A stretch of 64,000 nt of DNA from Biomphalaria glabrata (taxonomy: Eukaryota; Mollusca; Gastropoda; Planorbidae). The notes under the pieces were generated by a model that ran no database searches, was not told the origin of the DNA, and saw only the letters and a program-made list of their open reading frames with translations. A program made the position numbers and the translations under genes. This document shows positions 44,201 to 55,700 of this stretch, one piece after another. The stretch's first letter is position 1. Each line of letters opens with the position of its first letter. The DNA lies in assembly GCF_947242115.1 (NCBI RefSeq), contig NC_074711.1, positions 4,582,001 to 4,646,000 of the forward strand, in the 5' to 3' direction.

Positions 44201-47200
44201 CACTTTGGTGAAAAGGCTAATGGAGCCTACACCAAGATGGTGCGCACATGTTTAATTAGGTCTATTGACTCATTAAAAGTATTTCTTGTTTGCAAAGAAA
44301 TGTTTTAGTGTACTGCAGTAAGCCAGTGACGTAAGTGGTGTCAAGTTTTTTTTTTCCTTTGACGTCATTCGAAACCCTTTCATTCATTCTTCTTCTTCTT
44401 CTCAAACTGTCAGGTAGAGTTGAGCCTTCGGCTCTTGGAACTCTAGGCCAGCAAAAGTGAACAAGAGCTCCCTCTCACCGGCCTGTATGAAAACAGTGTA
44501 CACTGTTTTGTCTGGCGGGTGGGTCAGACTCGCGGCAAGAGGCCGCGTATAGATCTACTAAGACCCCCACCATTTTTCTTTTCTATACCAGGCTAACCGT
44601 GCGGGACACGCCATTTATTATGTAACGGCCCCTTGAGGAACAGCGCCTGGATTGTGACAAGGTTGTGGGAGCTTTTTTACAACTCCGCACAGTGCAATGA
44701 GGATGCTCTCGCACCCCCTTAGGCATCCCCTACGGGAGTCTTGTTTTGCTACCCTTTAGCCTAATCGTTTCCTCCTACGATCGTTTCCACCCGGGCGCCA
44801 CTATGAGGCAGGGTAGCATGCCCGGGCTTTCATTCATAAAAAAAGATGTCTAGCTAAAATTAATTTTACGATAGTGAAACATTTCTAAACCAATATAACG
44901 GTCGACCTCGAGTTTTCGCGATGTGGCCAATGAATGTTTTTCTAATTTATATACATATAGGCCTACCTTGAAATTTTAAAGAAAATCGTTAGTGTCGTTT
45001 TCGAAATAAAATTATACTTATAAAGTTATAAATATAAATATATATATAGGCCTACCTACAAGAATTGCTCGGTTAAGAGTATAGGATATATTGTTATGAT
45101 TTTCTCTACCAGGCCTTCTGTAAACATTGCTTAATCAACAAGAGTTCCAAAATAACAATGTTATGGTTCAATAACTAAATAGGCTACAACAACAGCCAAA
45201 ACTACCCAATTGGCTACACTAACTACAAATGCTTTGAAGTACATAACAGAACTGCCGTGCCACTGGTCATATTTTTGTGTCCTAGTAGTACAGTCCCTTG
45301 TCCATTGATGGTCCATTTGCCTGAGTCACGTGTCTCTGTAGGTCGCATACACATTTACCATAAATGAGTAACAGATTTTTTAAACCTCTCGATACGGTAC
45401 ACATCGATTCATCTGTCTTACTCATCACGGTTCCAATCATTTCACTGTCTTGTTCAGCGTAGTACCGGTATCTATCTGTTTAATCATGGTTAATAACTGT
45501 TCGTAGACCTCTTTCAGTTTCGAACCCAACCGTACTGTAAACACTGCTTAACACAACACATCAAGCACAAGAACTTGAAAACAAGAGCTTCAAATAACAA
45601 TGTGGTGGTTAAATAACTAAATATATCAACAGCCACTATTACGCAATTGGCTACACTAACTACAAATGCTTAGGTGTATATAACAGAACTGCCGTGTCAA
45701 ACTCTCTTATTCTCTCTTGTCGACTCATGGACTCGTGCAGCTACATTCTCGAGGACTCATATTGCACCGCACCGTCTTTATGCCCTTTCCGTCCTGTCCG
45801 CTCAGACGCCTAGCTCAAAAGGGGAGACAATCTTACGTAGACGAGATAATTCAGTTGGTAATCACACACGCTTTTTGAGGTATCACACACACAATAAAAG
45901 GATTAATGATACAAGTATTGTGTGGATAGACTTTATTATTGCTTTTTTTTTTTTAAACTTAAGAAAAAAAATCAATGATTGGAGAGCGCTAAAAGTTTGT
46001 GCAAAATTATTCTTTTAATTAAAAGTGTTCGTTAAAATTTGAAATTACATTTTTACGAATGGAACATTGCGAAAGAACTATATTAGCAACAAATTAGATT
46101 TTCAATGTTATTTCTAAAAACAAGTATATTGTTATTTCCTTAGAGATGTGCAATGCTATTTTTATAAGATACATAGTAGCCTATTGTAAAGTTTCCTAAA
46201 AAGGGCAACTTGGCAGATTGCAACAACTGGAGGGGCACTACCCTCCTTTTTGTCCCGGGCAAAGTTTTCAACATTGTTATTTTATTTAAAGGGGACTAAT
46301 TTAACTTATACCACCACATCTGTCAAGTACGATTTTTTTTTGCCTTGTTCAAGATATCAAACAAAATGATAAATTATTAATAGCTATTTAACTATTAATT
46401 ATTAAAAAAAAAGATTCTTGTGTTGTCAGGGAAAGAAATTATTGTACAAAATTTCAGCTGAATACGAAATTGGGTGTGGGAGAGATAACGTGTACAAAAC
46501 TTTTTACCATACAGACAGACAGACTTTAAGGATAAAAACTCTTTCTTATTTACACATCCATAATAACTCATAGGGTTGAAAATATTTTAAAATTATTATT
46601 TCACAAATAATAATACAAAATGTAGGACTCATTTTATTGTCTTCCTTCCTATTGTCCTCAGTTGATCCAAGAAGGTTTCGAAAAGTTTGACGCTCTGGAG
46701 CCTAGTGAAGGCTTACTGAATCTTGCTATTGCCAAAGGAATTTACTCAAAGACTTTTCAAACTTTTATCACAGATACACCAACATATATTGAATCAGGTA
46801 AATTAGTCCAGTTAACGAAAAGTGGGCGAAATCTAGTTACTTGTCTTCTAGTATTAAGAGCTAACATTATTGCATTTTCGAATTCGAACAATAGGTCAGA
46901 TTTCTTCTTCTTCTTCGTTATCATTTTACATGTTGGAGGGTTCAGATCAGTAATCCTAGATCTGAGATGAACTGCGCACTGGTTTCCAGATCAGGCAGTT
47001 CTCCGTACATTTTTTGTTCTATAAGACGGTTTTGGGGCCAGAGTCTTGTTCGGGGCTCTAGGTATAGTATGCAGCTTGAAGGTCATGGTCAGCATTCTCT
47101 GGTGATCTCCACAAGGTAGGTTTCGCTCGTCCCGACTTTAAGCTTCCGGAACATATGTTGTCTCATTCTGTTGTATCCGGTTCGTAGGCGAAAAAATTAT

Positions 47201-49471
47201 ACGTTGGTCATGTCTTATAATATTTTGGTTGTAATAAACTAGTCGATCGAGATAGAACATTAATGTTTTTTTTTTTTTTTCTGCTGAACAGCAGCTTTTA
47301 GAAAGACATGGAAAAAAAGGGGGGGGGGGATGTTGGGATTGACGTGACGTTCATATTCATAGTAAAACTTGAAAATGTGAATATTTCTTATCTTATCTTA
47401 TATAATACAGACGTTACTTCAAAAAAGAAGATGATTACGTCCTACGCGTCATGCATTTAGTCATGCATATTAACCAATGACTTAAATTCTGCCAAGTCAC
47501 TGGTTTTCCTGGCTAGCTCAGGCAACCCATTCCATGCTCTAATAGCACTAGGGAAGAAGGAGTGTTTGTACAAATTTGTCCTAGCATATGGGGCGAGGAA
47601 TGTGCCTTTATCTTTGTGTCTTTCAGAGTATTTTATTAAATTTTGTTTTTGTATTTGAAGATTATGGTTCAGTGTTTTATGTATTATTGCTACTTTACTT
47701 CTGAGCCTTCTGTCCTGAAGGCTTTCTAAATTTAGTGATTTTACTAAAGGTGTCTAGTCAAATGTGAATATTCGTTTGTTATGAATCGCACTGCTCTATT
47801 TTGTGTCTGTTCTAGTTTCTTAATGTTTTCTTGAGTTGAGGGGTCCCAAACAGAGGATGCATATTCTATTATTGGCCTAACCAAGGTTAAATAACATTTT
47901 AGTTTTATTTTCTTATTTGATTTATAGAAATTTCTTTTAATAAATCCTAATGCTTTGTTTGATTTATTTAATGTGCACAATAAACAAAAGTGTTGTTTTT
48001 TTTTCCATTATTCAATAGATTCTTATGACGTTGTGATTGTGTGTGGAGGATTTGGTGAGAACCACATACCTTGCAGTGGTCTTGATGAATTCATACGTCT
48101 GGTCAAGCCAGGTAAACAAAATGTCGATATTATTTTGTAATGTTACGATATGATTGAATTTATATCATATGAATTCGATAGGTCAATGAGTGCAGCGATT
48201 TATGTTGACGCCTCATTGTTCAACTGTTTACCTAATGGTAAAGGCACATTCCTCGTCCCATATGCTAGGACAAATACTCCTTCTTCCCTAGTGCTATTAG
48301 AGCATGGAATGGGTTGCCTGAGCTAGCCAGGAAAACCAGTGACTTGGCAGAATTTAAGTCATTGGTTAATATGCATGACTAAATGCATGACGCGTAGGAC
48401 GTAATCATCTTCTTTTTTTTGAAGTAACGTCTGTATTATATAAGATAAGAAGATAATGTTTTGCAAATTGTATCAGATTAAATCTCGAATTTAGATATCT
48501 AGTCTCTTGCACGATAAAATGAATTTCAAATGAAATAATATAGTATAGTGTTAATTATCTTTACGTACGATATGTTAAAAAAGATGAAACATTCCAATTT
48601 AGGCCAAAAAAAATAATTCAGTTTCCACGTTACGATTTTCAATTTTGGTATTGCCATTTCCGGGTACGCTATTCTTCCTCAACGTGGCACTCGGGTGGAA
48701 ACGATCACTTGAGGAAGTGATTAGACTAAATGAATAGCAAAACAAAACTCCTGTGGGCGTGTCTAGGGGAATGCGAGAGCTTTCCCGTTGCTCAGTGCGG
48801 AGTTAAAAGAAAGTTTCCACGCCCCTGTCGATAATCCATGCGCCGTTCCTCGTGGGACCGTTACACTAATGGCGAGTCCTGCACGGTTAGCTTGGTAAAA
48901 CATAGGAAAATGGCTGGGGTTCCCGGTGTGCTCGGCCTTCGGACATGTAGCCTATTCTAGTCCATGCGCCGGAGTGCCAGTTTCATCGGAAATAGCAATT
49001 TCTTACATAAGCATTGACTTGATCCTCTTCCAGACATAACGGTTTGTTCAAGCAGGCTTACACGCCTAGAGTTCGAAGAGCCTTCGGCTCAACTCTTTGG
49101 TATTGCCACATACGCCCCCATTTCCAACTGTAGTTATACCACTGAGCATATTGGTTTAACATTCTGTACAAAAAAAAGATAAGCAGAAATTAAGACAGTT
49201 ATCATTATAATAGGATGGTCGTAACAGAACATTTGAAACATTCTTTCGATTGAAGATTGTAGTTGGCACTTCCGTTTTTTCAGGTGGCCATGTTGTCATA
49301 GCAATGAGTGAAACATTTCTGACCAGTGTGCTGGAATACAAGGACAGATTGGAACCAAGAATGAAAAGACTAGAAGACGATGGAAAGTGGGTCTCAATTC
49401 GTAGGACAGTTGTCCCGAGATATTTTGATGTTTACAACGGCGTTGTTTTTGTTTTTCAAGTCTCCAAGTGA
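41294..49471 (+). CDS. METTL27: Methyltransferase-like protein 27 (WBSCR27-like)
   Basis: Five coding exons: 41294-41401, 42652-42786, 46662-46797, 48019-48111 and 49284-49471. All are GT-AG and phase-consistent, giving 219 aa (human METTL27 is 245). The fold is a class I SAM-dependent methyltransferase. Motif I is ILDVAAGTGFVAEK (about 67-81). The post-I acidic region is KFDALEPSEGLLNLA. Later come SYDVVIVCGGFGENHIPCSG and LVKPGGHVVIAMSETF, all in the order and spacing of the METTL27 group. The N-terminal RRYTQWAEQQKYEHDLRE matches the family's YDRWAxxYDxD helix. The substrate is not known to me. The ATG follows an acceptor at 41287-41288, so a non-coding exon precedes it. Introns hold LINE and repeat insertions, including intron 3 with the 47390 LINE. 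Confidence 0.92.
41868..42110 (+). repeat. Dispersed repeat Y copy
   Basis: Starts AAAGGGGACTATTTCAACTT, ends GGGAGAAATAACGTGTACAA. Nearly the same layout as 46285-46525. In METTL27 intron 1. Confidence 0.7.
42119..42330 (-). mobile_element. Diverged CR1/L2-type LINE 3' end
   Basis: AAAAGATAATTACGTTCTGTGC and CATTCGTTCCATGCTCTAAA (plus-strand words, each part of the family) are recognisable. It is older than the other copies by divergence. Confidence 0.5.
42366..42460 (+). repeat. SINE family C fragment
   Basis: GCATGGAAACCTTTCCCCCA, then TTGGATCTAAGCGCATTC; the middle and 3' part only. Confidence 0.45.
43645..43800 (-). mobile_element. LINE RT fragment
   Basis: The minus strand gives RCLRSNMDINWQNRTTNSDV and LANTSMDSIEILLVI, the same block as in 13675-13908. 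In METTL27 intron 2. Confidence 0.7.
44400..44830 (-). repeat. Dispersed GC-rich repeat X (reversed)
   Basis: Starts on plus with GAGTTGAGCCTTCGGCTCTT and ends GGCGCCACTATGAGGCAGGG; the reverse of 40697-41185. Confidence 0.75.
45110..45705. repeat. Pair of ~160-bp direct repeats about 420 bp apart
   Basis: 45110-45265 and 45527-45705 share blocks such as CCAATTGGCTACACTAACTA (CGCAATTGG... in the second) and ATAACAGAACTGCCGTG. I see no coding remnant between or beside them. Class unknown. Confidence 0.6.
46285..46525 (+). repeat. Dispersed repeat Y copy
   Basis: AAAGGGGACTAATTTAACTT at the start, GGGAGAGATAACGTGTACAA near the end, and a short CAGA repeat after it. In METTL27 intron 2, ending just before exon 3. 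Confidence 0.7.
46908..47215 (-). mobile_element. LINE 3' end, GAA-tail family
   Basis: The plus strand starts TTCTTCTTCTTCGTTATCAT (the tail reversed) and carries the reverse of the QLYGELPDLETS...RHMFRKL region seen at 20320. In METTL27 intron 3. Confidence 0.8.
47390..47985 (-). mobile_element. CR1/L2-type LINE 3' region, longest copy
   Basis: From 47980 the minus strand codes for NKALGFIKRNF, KCYLTLVRPIIEYASSVWDP and [18 protein letters not shown]. This is the C-terminal RT block of CR1/L2-like LINEs. Lower down comes the end of the ORF, and the terminus at about 47395-47440 reversed (TATCTTATATAATACAGACG). It defines the family whose short copies are scattered across the window. Confidence 0.88.
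48238..48450 (+). mobile_element. CR1/L2-type LINE 3' end (AAGATA-tail family)
   Basis: CACATTCCTCGTCCCATATG, GCATGGAATGGGTTGCCTGA, GCCAGGAAAACCAGTGACTT and the full terminus with tail TATATAAGATAAGA. In METTL27 intron 4, on the opposite strand to 47390-47985. Confidence 0.82.
48655..49105 (+). repeat. Dispersed GC-rich repeat X
   Basis: GGTACGCTATTCTTCCTCAA through AATGGCGAGTCCTGCACGGT to AGTTCGAAGAGCCTTCGGCT. Third copy in the METTL27 region, immediately upstream of the last exon. Confidence 0.75.
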
Positions 49472-49884
49472 CGTCAGTTTAGGGCAGAGAATGAAAACAG
49501 GTTTAGGACAATTTAACGACAAAAAAACTGGTAGGCCTAAATCTAGATCTAATAACCCTAAGGGCCTTGACATTCAACTTAAATCTCTCATCTGCCCATT
49601 GCCTCTCGTCGTTAGGTGTTGTGACAGTCTGTCAAAAATAGGATTTAGGCCTACTACTGCAAGGGTGAACGACTGTAGAAAATACTATGCTATATTATTT
49701 TACTTAGAACTTTCTTTTATCCATTACTATATGTCCTTTTTTTTTTTGGTAACTTTAAGCCTAATGTGTGTTATCTTTTTTTTTTTTTTTGTGTGTAGTC
49801 GATGAGGGCCTTAAGACCCAAACATCCTTTGATTTTGCTTGGTCCGGCTGGGTAACCTATAATAATGCTAGGCTATATGTATGT

Positions 49885-50045
49885 TTGACTCTTCCCGGTC
49901 AGCGGCTGTTCTTAGAAGGATATCAAGAGAGACGTTGGTCCACTCTTTCACGTTGTCCAGCCTTTCATTGGACGACCTCCACTTCGTGCTCCCTCCCCCT
50001 GTACCCTGAAGAATGACAGTCATGTCTTACAATAGGACCGAACCA
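49885..50045 (-). mobile_element. LINE RT C-terminal fragment (DNVKEWT type)
   Basis: The minus strand reads LDNVKEWTNVSLDILLRTAA, with the RGRPK part degraded. Sister of 24050-24215. Confidence 0.68.
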
Positions 50046-50289
50046 TCTCAACTTCAGTATTGAGTTCCTCCTTTTTGACAGCCAAGACTTTTGCTAGTAC
50101 GTCGGTACTCGTGTGACTACTTTTGTTTTAGTCTATATTTTGATAATTTCGTGCCAAGTTGGCTTCGTATATATTTTTTTTTTTGCTGTGAAGTCTTAAT
50201 GTGGTTTTAAGCCAGTGTTAACAGAAGCCTACTTCTATTTCAATAACCCTATATACATTCATCATTTTATAGTCCTAGAACCTTTAACC

Positions 50290-52045
50290 TTACATAACAT
50301 TTTTAGCGGCTCCCGAAAGGCGAATTGGCGTTATTAGTTTTGTGTCTGTCCGTCCCGTTTAGATCTCGTAAACTAGAAAAGATAGTGAAAATCCAACATC
50401 ATGATATTTTAGACCTTTCAAAGTTCTGATGCAACGGCTACTTTTTTGTTTTCTGAAAGCGAAAAATCTAATTTTTTAAAATCAACTATGCAAGTACGTT
50501 TTTTTTTTCATACAAATACACCATTTTTACAACTATTCACTAAACATGGGAGGCTATTTAGTAAGGGAGATGACGATATACCATATTCTGAACACATTCA
50601 TGCAAACGGTTTTAGATTTTTTTGTTACAATTGTCTTGCTGAATTATACAAGTTTTGTCACACTAACTACTACATTTACAAAAAAAAATAAAAATAAATA
50701 ACTAATAAAAAAATAAATGTTTACTTCTATTTTTAAAGAGAAAATAATCTATTTAGTATGCATATAAGTAGAACATAATCTAAAACAACAATTAATAAGT
50801 AGGTTTTCATATTATCGCTTGTACTGCTAAGTGTCACTACAACCGTATTATGAAAGACTGAAGGGGAGAACAATTTTTTTTTAGGCTTTGAATAAGAGAC
50901 TGACCCTTGACAGAACAATTAGATAATATGACATTAGTTAGGACAAGTTCACATTGAACTTCTGCTGGGGCACTACACAAGATCTGCTAACCTTCATTCT
51001 TCAATGTCATTTCCCTTTGATAGAATGTCATTCTGATATTCTTGCTGAAAATATTGAAACCTGCCTGAGTGGACCACTTCGGGGTCCGATTTTGAGTTTG
51101 TTTTTCCAAACAAACTGTCTTTGTAACCTTGTGTGTGTGTGTGGGGGTTCCCGTACGTCGTGAGCAAATTAAAAACTTCCATTCAAGAATTCTAAGTGTG
51201 CTTACACCAAACCACTGCATCAGATTTCAGGATTTAGCAAGGTTGAATTTTGTTTGGGGGAAAGGGGAGTAACAATGTTGAACTTTACTATTATCACACT
51301 TTCCATGAGAATTAAAGGATATCCTTCAGAACTACATCCTTAGATCTAAGTGAAAACAAAAATGTATTCCTTGAGTTTTGTGTACCGGTACATACATTTT
51401 TGTAGTGGTTCTGTAATTATTGCTCAAGTACTATATATAAGTCTTCTAGAATTACTGCAAATAGTACAATTACGGTACTTTTAAATACATTTGTACTTTT
51501 CTCAAAGTTTTTTTTTGTGATTTTAAAAATCAATTAAATTTATATACAATTTTGATTAGACAAGAGGGTAGAAACTGTCTCAATATAACTATAATAACTT
51601 AGCCACTTAGATCTACTGTAGGTGCAATGTTTTAAGATGCTTTTTGAGATGCTTGAATGAAAAAGAGTTCCTATCTGAAGAGTTCCACAAGCAACTGGAT
51701 ACACGAGGAGCTTACGGACTCAAATATTCATTATGGCAGGATTTTAATAATTTTCAGCTAATCAACACTGACTAAAAAAAAACAACATTCCTATTCAACA
51801 TGACAATCATTTCAAAATGTGAGCATCAATCTTCATAAATTTAAGCTTGGGTGGCAAATAGAACACACAAACCAAGACCTAACCCTAACCAAAAGGAAAC
51901 ATGACTTAACTTCCTGAGGACTATGATGTTCAAATTGTCAATATTAAATGGGCAATTATTTTATTGTTGAGAGAAACATAATTGTCTGAAATACTACCAT
52001 AAACTAATCAGGAAAACTATTACGCAAGTATGAAACACACACAAA
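50290..52045. other. Intergenic sequence between METTL27 and p23
   Basis: A stretch from about 50305 (GGCTCCCGAAAGGCGAATTG) looks like a dispersed repeat start but has no partner here. The rest is AT-rich with no recognised feature. Confidence 0.4.
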
Positions 52046-52048
52046 ATG

Positions 52049-52067
52049 TTTATTCCAAATTTTTATT
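52049..52067 (-). terminator. PTGES3: Two candidate polyadenylation signals for p23
   Basis: AATAAA occurs on the minus strand at 52054-52049 and 52067-52062, about 690 bp after the p23 stop codon. This would give a 3' untranslated region of plausible length. Position and orientation are the only evidence. Confidence 0.4.
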
Positions 52068-52752
52068 TACATTAATTGTCTGAGTTCTTGAATATGCCAT
52101 ATAATGAGATTTCTACTATTCTAATGCACAGGCTTCTGTGGCCTTCATCTTGTTATAAGCATTGAAATCAAATACTTCTTTGATCACATGGAAATTACAA
52201 ATGCAATAGTGAACAAAATTAGGGAAGGGAGACAATTTCATAAGCTGTCAGATATGGCCAAGCCACCAGAAAACTACTACAAATAACACTGGTCCAAACA
52301 TGCTAAGAAATCAGGTCAGCTAGGATTTATAACCGGAGAACTCAATACTCTTTCTAATTAGAAAAAAAATCACTTATGCTTAAATAAATCATAGTGTTGA
52401 AAAGCTCAGCAAATAAAATGAAAACCAATGAATGTACCAACAACAACACAAAGTTGAAAAGGAAGAAACGTAGTGTTAAAAAATCTTTACATAACGATAA
52501 AACTTTTATTAACAAAACCAGTGATATATAAAAAAAAAATAAAAAATGAAACGATGGGGAGACATGAGCACTTCTATTCACAGTCCTGACTCTGACATCT
52601 ATGACAAGGTCAGCTAGACAGTCTTACAAACATAGTTCATGTTCAGATTATGACTGTGACTATGTCCCTAGTGTAAAGTACACACACAAACACACACATT
52701 CACACAATTTGTTCACATTCTAAAACAATAGGACTGGGCCAATGGGATTCTA

Positions 52753-55700
52753 TTATTGAAGGTCTGGTAAGTCTGAAAAAAAAAAAAAAAAAAATAAAGT
52801 AAGAAAATTAAAATTTGAAACCAACAGAGACAGTAATAATCATCTATTTTAAAAGAATGCTTGTCAATTAGTCTAAGAAGATAATTCTTAACACTATCTG
52901 AATCAGATGAGGTGTGGATGTTTAAGTGGGACCACTTAACTACATGACTAAAAAAACAACAACTAAAGATTGGTAATTTGTTAATTGTTTAATAGCATTA
53001 GAAGTGGTCGGGTAAAATTGGGTTCATGAAACAGGATTCCAAACCATTTATATCCGTGTGATATGGAACTGTAATTCAAGCTATATTGTAGGTCAACACT
53101 AAGGTACGGGTTTTAACAACTTTAAATTCAATAAATCAGTTCTGACCACAAAAGTTTGATTAAGATATCAATCATTTCTGCCTCTTATTGTGAAGAAAAT
53201 AAAAAAATGAATATACTTCAGTGCTTTATGAAGAGAGCTTTAATAGCCAAAAGCAAGAGAGAGTAAATTACAGGCAACATCAAAGATGACCTCAACTATA
53301 GTCAAACTTTAAATAATGCAACCTTAAAAAACCACAACATACAACCATGTGAAAGGAAAATAGCTTTTACCCCCCCTTCCATATTATTCTCTGGTCGTTT
53401 TACAAAAAGAAAAAAAATTTAGTTTCAAATATTTGAGTTCAACTTACTTTCATCATCACTATCTTCTTGGTCCTGAAATATAAAAATAGCAACAGAATAA
53501 TGAAATGTCAAAACAGCAAGTGATCAACAAATTAAATACTGGTACAATAAAATTAAAAAAAAAAAGGAAGAGTTTATAGACATTGTTTAGACTCACCCCT
53601 AAATCAGCACCAGCTCCTCCCTGTAGACCACCCATGGATTGCATCATCTGAAGAGAAGTAATAGCAAAAGTTCAAGAAGGGAACAAAAATGTTTAAACAC
53701 CACAAGTAAAAGTTGCAAAAAAAACAACAACAGAAAATTGAATTTTACTGAATAACCTAAATTGGCTGCAATCAAATAAATATATTTTACCTCATCAAGG
53801 TTAAAGTCATCTTGCTCTTCTACCTCAGAATCATCTTCATCTCTCCATTTTTCAAAGTCTGTTTTTAAGTAATGTACCTGAGAAATAAAAAATGAACAAG
53901 AAACCATGCTTTAAAAAACAAAAGGAGGAAAAAATATTACTGAAAAAAAAAAAAAGAAAAAGAAAACAGACTGATCATCTTTTGACATACCTTCTTTGAG
54001 TCCTTTAAAAGTCGAGGCCAAAATCCTGAACTGCTATCTTTTTTCATAATAACAAAAATAATTTCACGACCAGTCACATGATACTTTGATGACTGAAAAA
54101 AAAATAAATTTTAAATCATTTTTTTTAGTCGGGCTAGCTACGAGCTTTTTATATGTCTAAGACCTCAGACTTTTGGCCTGCATTTCAATTGCAATACTGA
54201 ATCATTCCGAACTAACCTAGCTTTACAAAACTGCATATAGCCACCACTAAAGTTATCACTATACAAAAGTAGAAATTATGACAGACTAAATGCATTTCTT
54301 TCAGCACTATTAGTTCAAAACTAGGTAGAAATAAACTCTTACATCAGGGTCTATTTCTTTGTTGAACTCTAGCAAAACTTCATGATCTGTGTTGCCTGAG
54401 CCTCCTTTACCATGAAAATACAGACTGTTATCTTTCAATGTAATTGTTGGGTTGGCACAGTTCTCTAACTGTACTGTGAGAAACAGTTTGTCTTTTCTTT
54501 GAGCCCACATTATTGGCGGTGGCGGCAAATGTCTAGAACAAAAATGCAATATTAGATAATTAGACAAATTAGACACAAGCATTGGTATGGTACATTATCG
54601 TAATATCCAAAATCAGCTATATTATAAAGTTAACAGAGCAATACCAAATATTTTAATTTATTCATTTCAATACTGCAAGAAAACTAAGCAACTGCTGTAG
54701 ATTAACAAGGATTCCATCACACGACACAGCGCCATGTGGAGCAACATTTAGCAATAAGCCCAAGACATTAGGCAGAGGAGAGTTGTCTACTTGGTTCATT
54801 TTAATTGTTTAATCCAGCGGTTCTCAACCTTTTAAGCTCGGCGACCCCTTTTCACAATTCCTCACGTTGCTGTGACCCCTCCCCCCTTACACACACACAG
54901 CAATAGAAGAGTAAACAATAACAATCCATATTTTCGATGTTCTTAGGCGACCCCTGGCTAATCGTCAATCTACCCCCAAAGGGGTCGCGACCCGCAGGTT
55001 GAGAACCCCTGGTTTAAACTTAATGAAATGGCTTTAATACAGTCTGATAATTGTGATTTCTACTAGGAATAAGTATTAATGTGGCATATCCACCACCCTC
55101 TCCACTTAATAGAGAATAAAGCTTGCATTGCTACCAGCTGACCTGTTTTATTTTATGTCCCTTCTATCTACCATGGAATATGTTTCACTTCTAAAATAGC
55201 CACTGTTTCAAAAATGTTAAAAATAAAAAAAAAATATATAAAAAAAGTAAGAGTATTTTCTTTTACTTTTATAGACAATTATTGTTGAGTCTACTTAGAT
55301 TTTAGATTAATAAATTATTAATTACAGACCTATTAATTAATTATTAATTACAGAGATCTATATTGGGAGTATAATATAGTTTTTAATATCATTATATGAA
55401 ATGCTGGCTGCCTGGCCCTGTGGTATGCGCTCTGGACTGTCTTTCGATTGTCACAATTTAGAACCCTGCCTACTGGGCTAGGGCACCTAGAAGAGAAGTA
55501 ATAGTAATATATATATGATTATATGTAATCTAGATTCTAGATCATAAATAATTTTATATAATTACCCTCAAATATGAAGAAATATCCCAAACGAGTAAAA
55601 AGAAAACCAACAGCAAGAGTGCCAAGAATGATCATGGCATATGTGATATATATTATGATAAACCATTAACATCATTAAAGTGACAATTTCTTAAACTTAA

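Noticed and set aside
45110-45705. Direct repeats as possible long terminal repeats
   Set aside because: No primer-binding site, polypurine tract or coding remnant lies between or near them, and the 420-bp spacing is too short for an internal region.
45674-46018. 114-codon open frame on plus in METTL27 intron 2
   Set aside because: No recognised domain, starts inside a repeat, and sits within an intron without splice or homology support.
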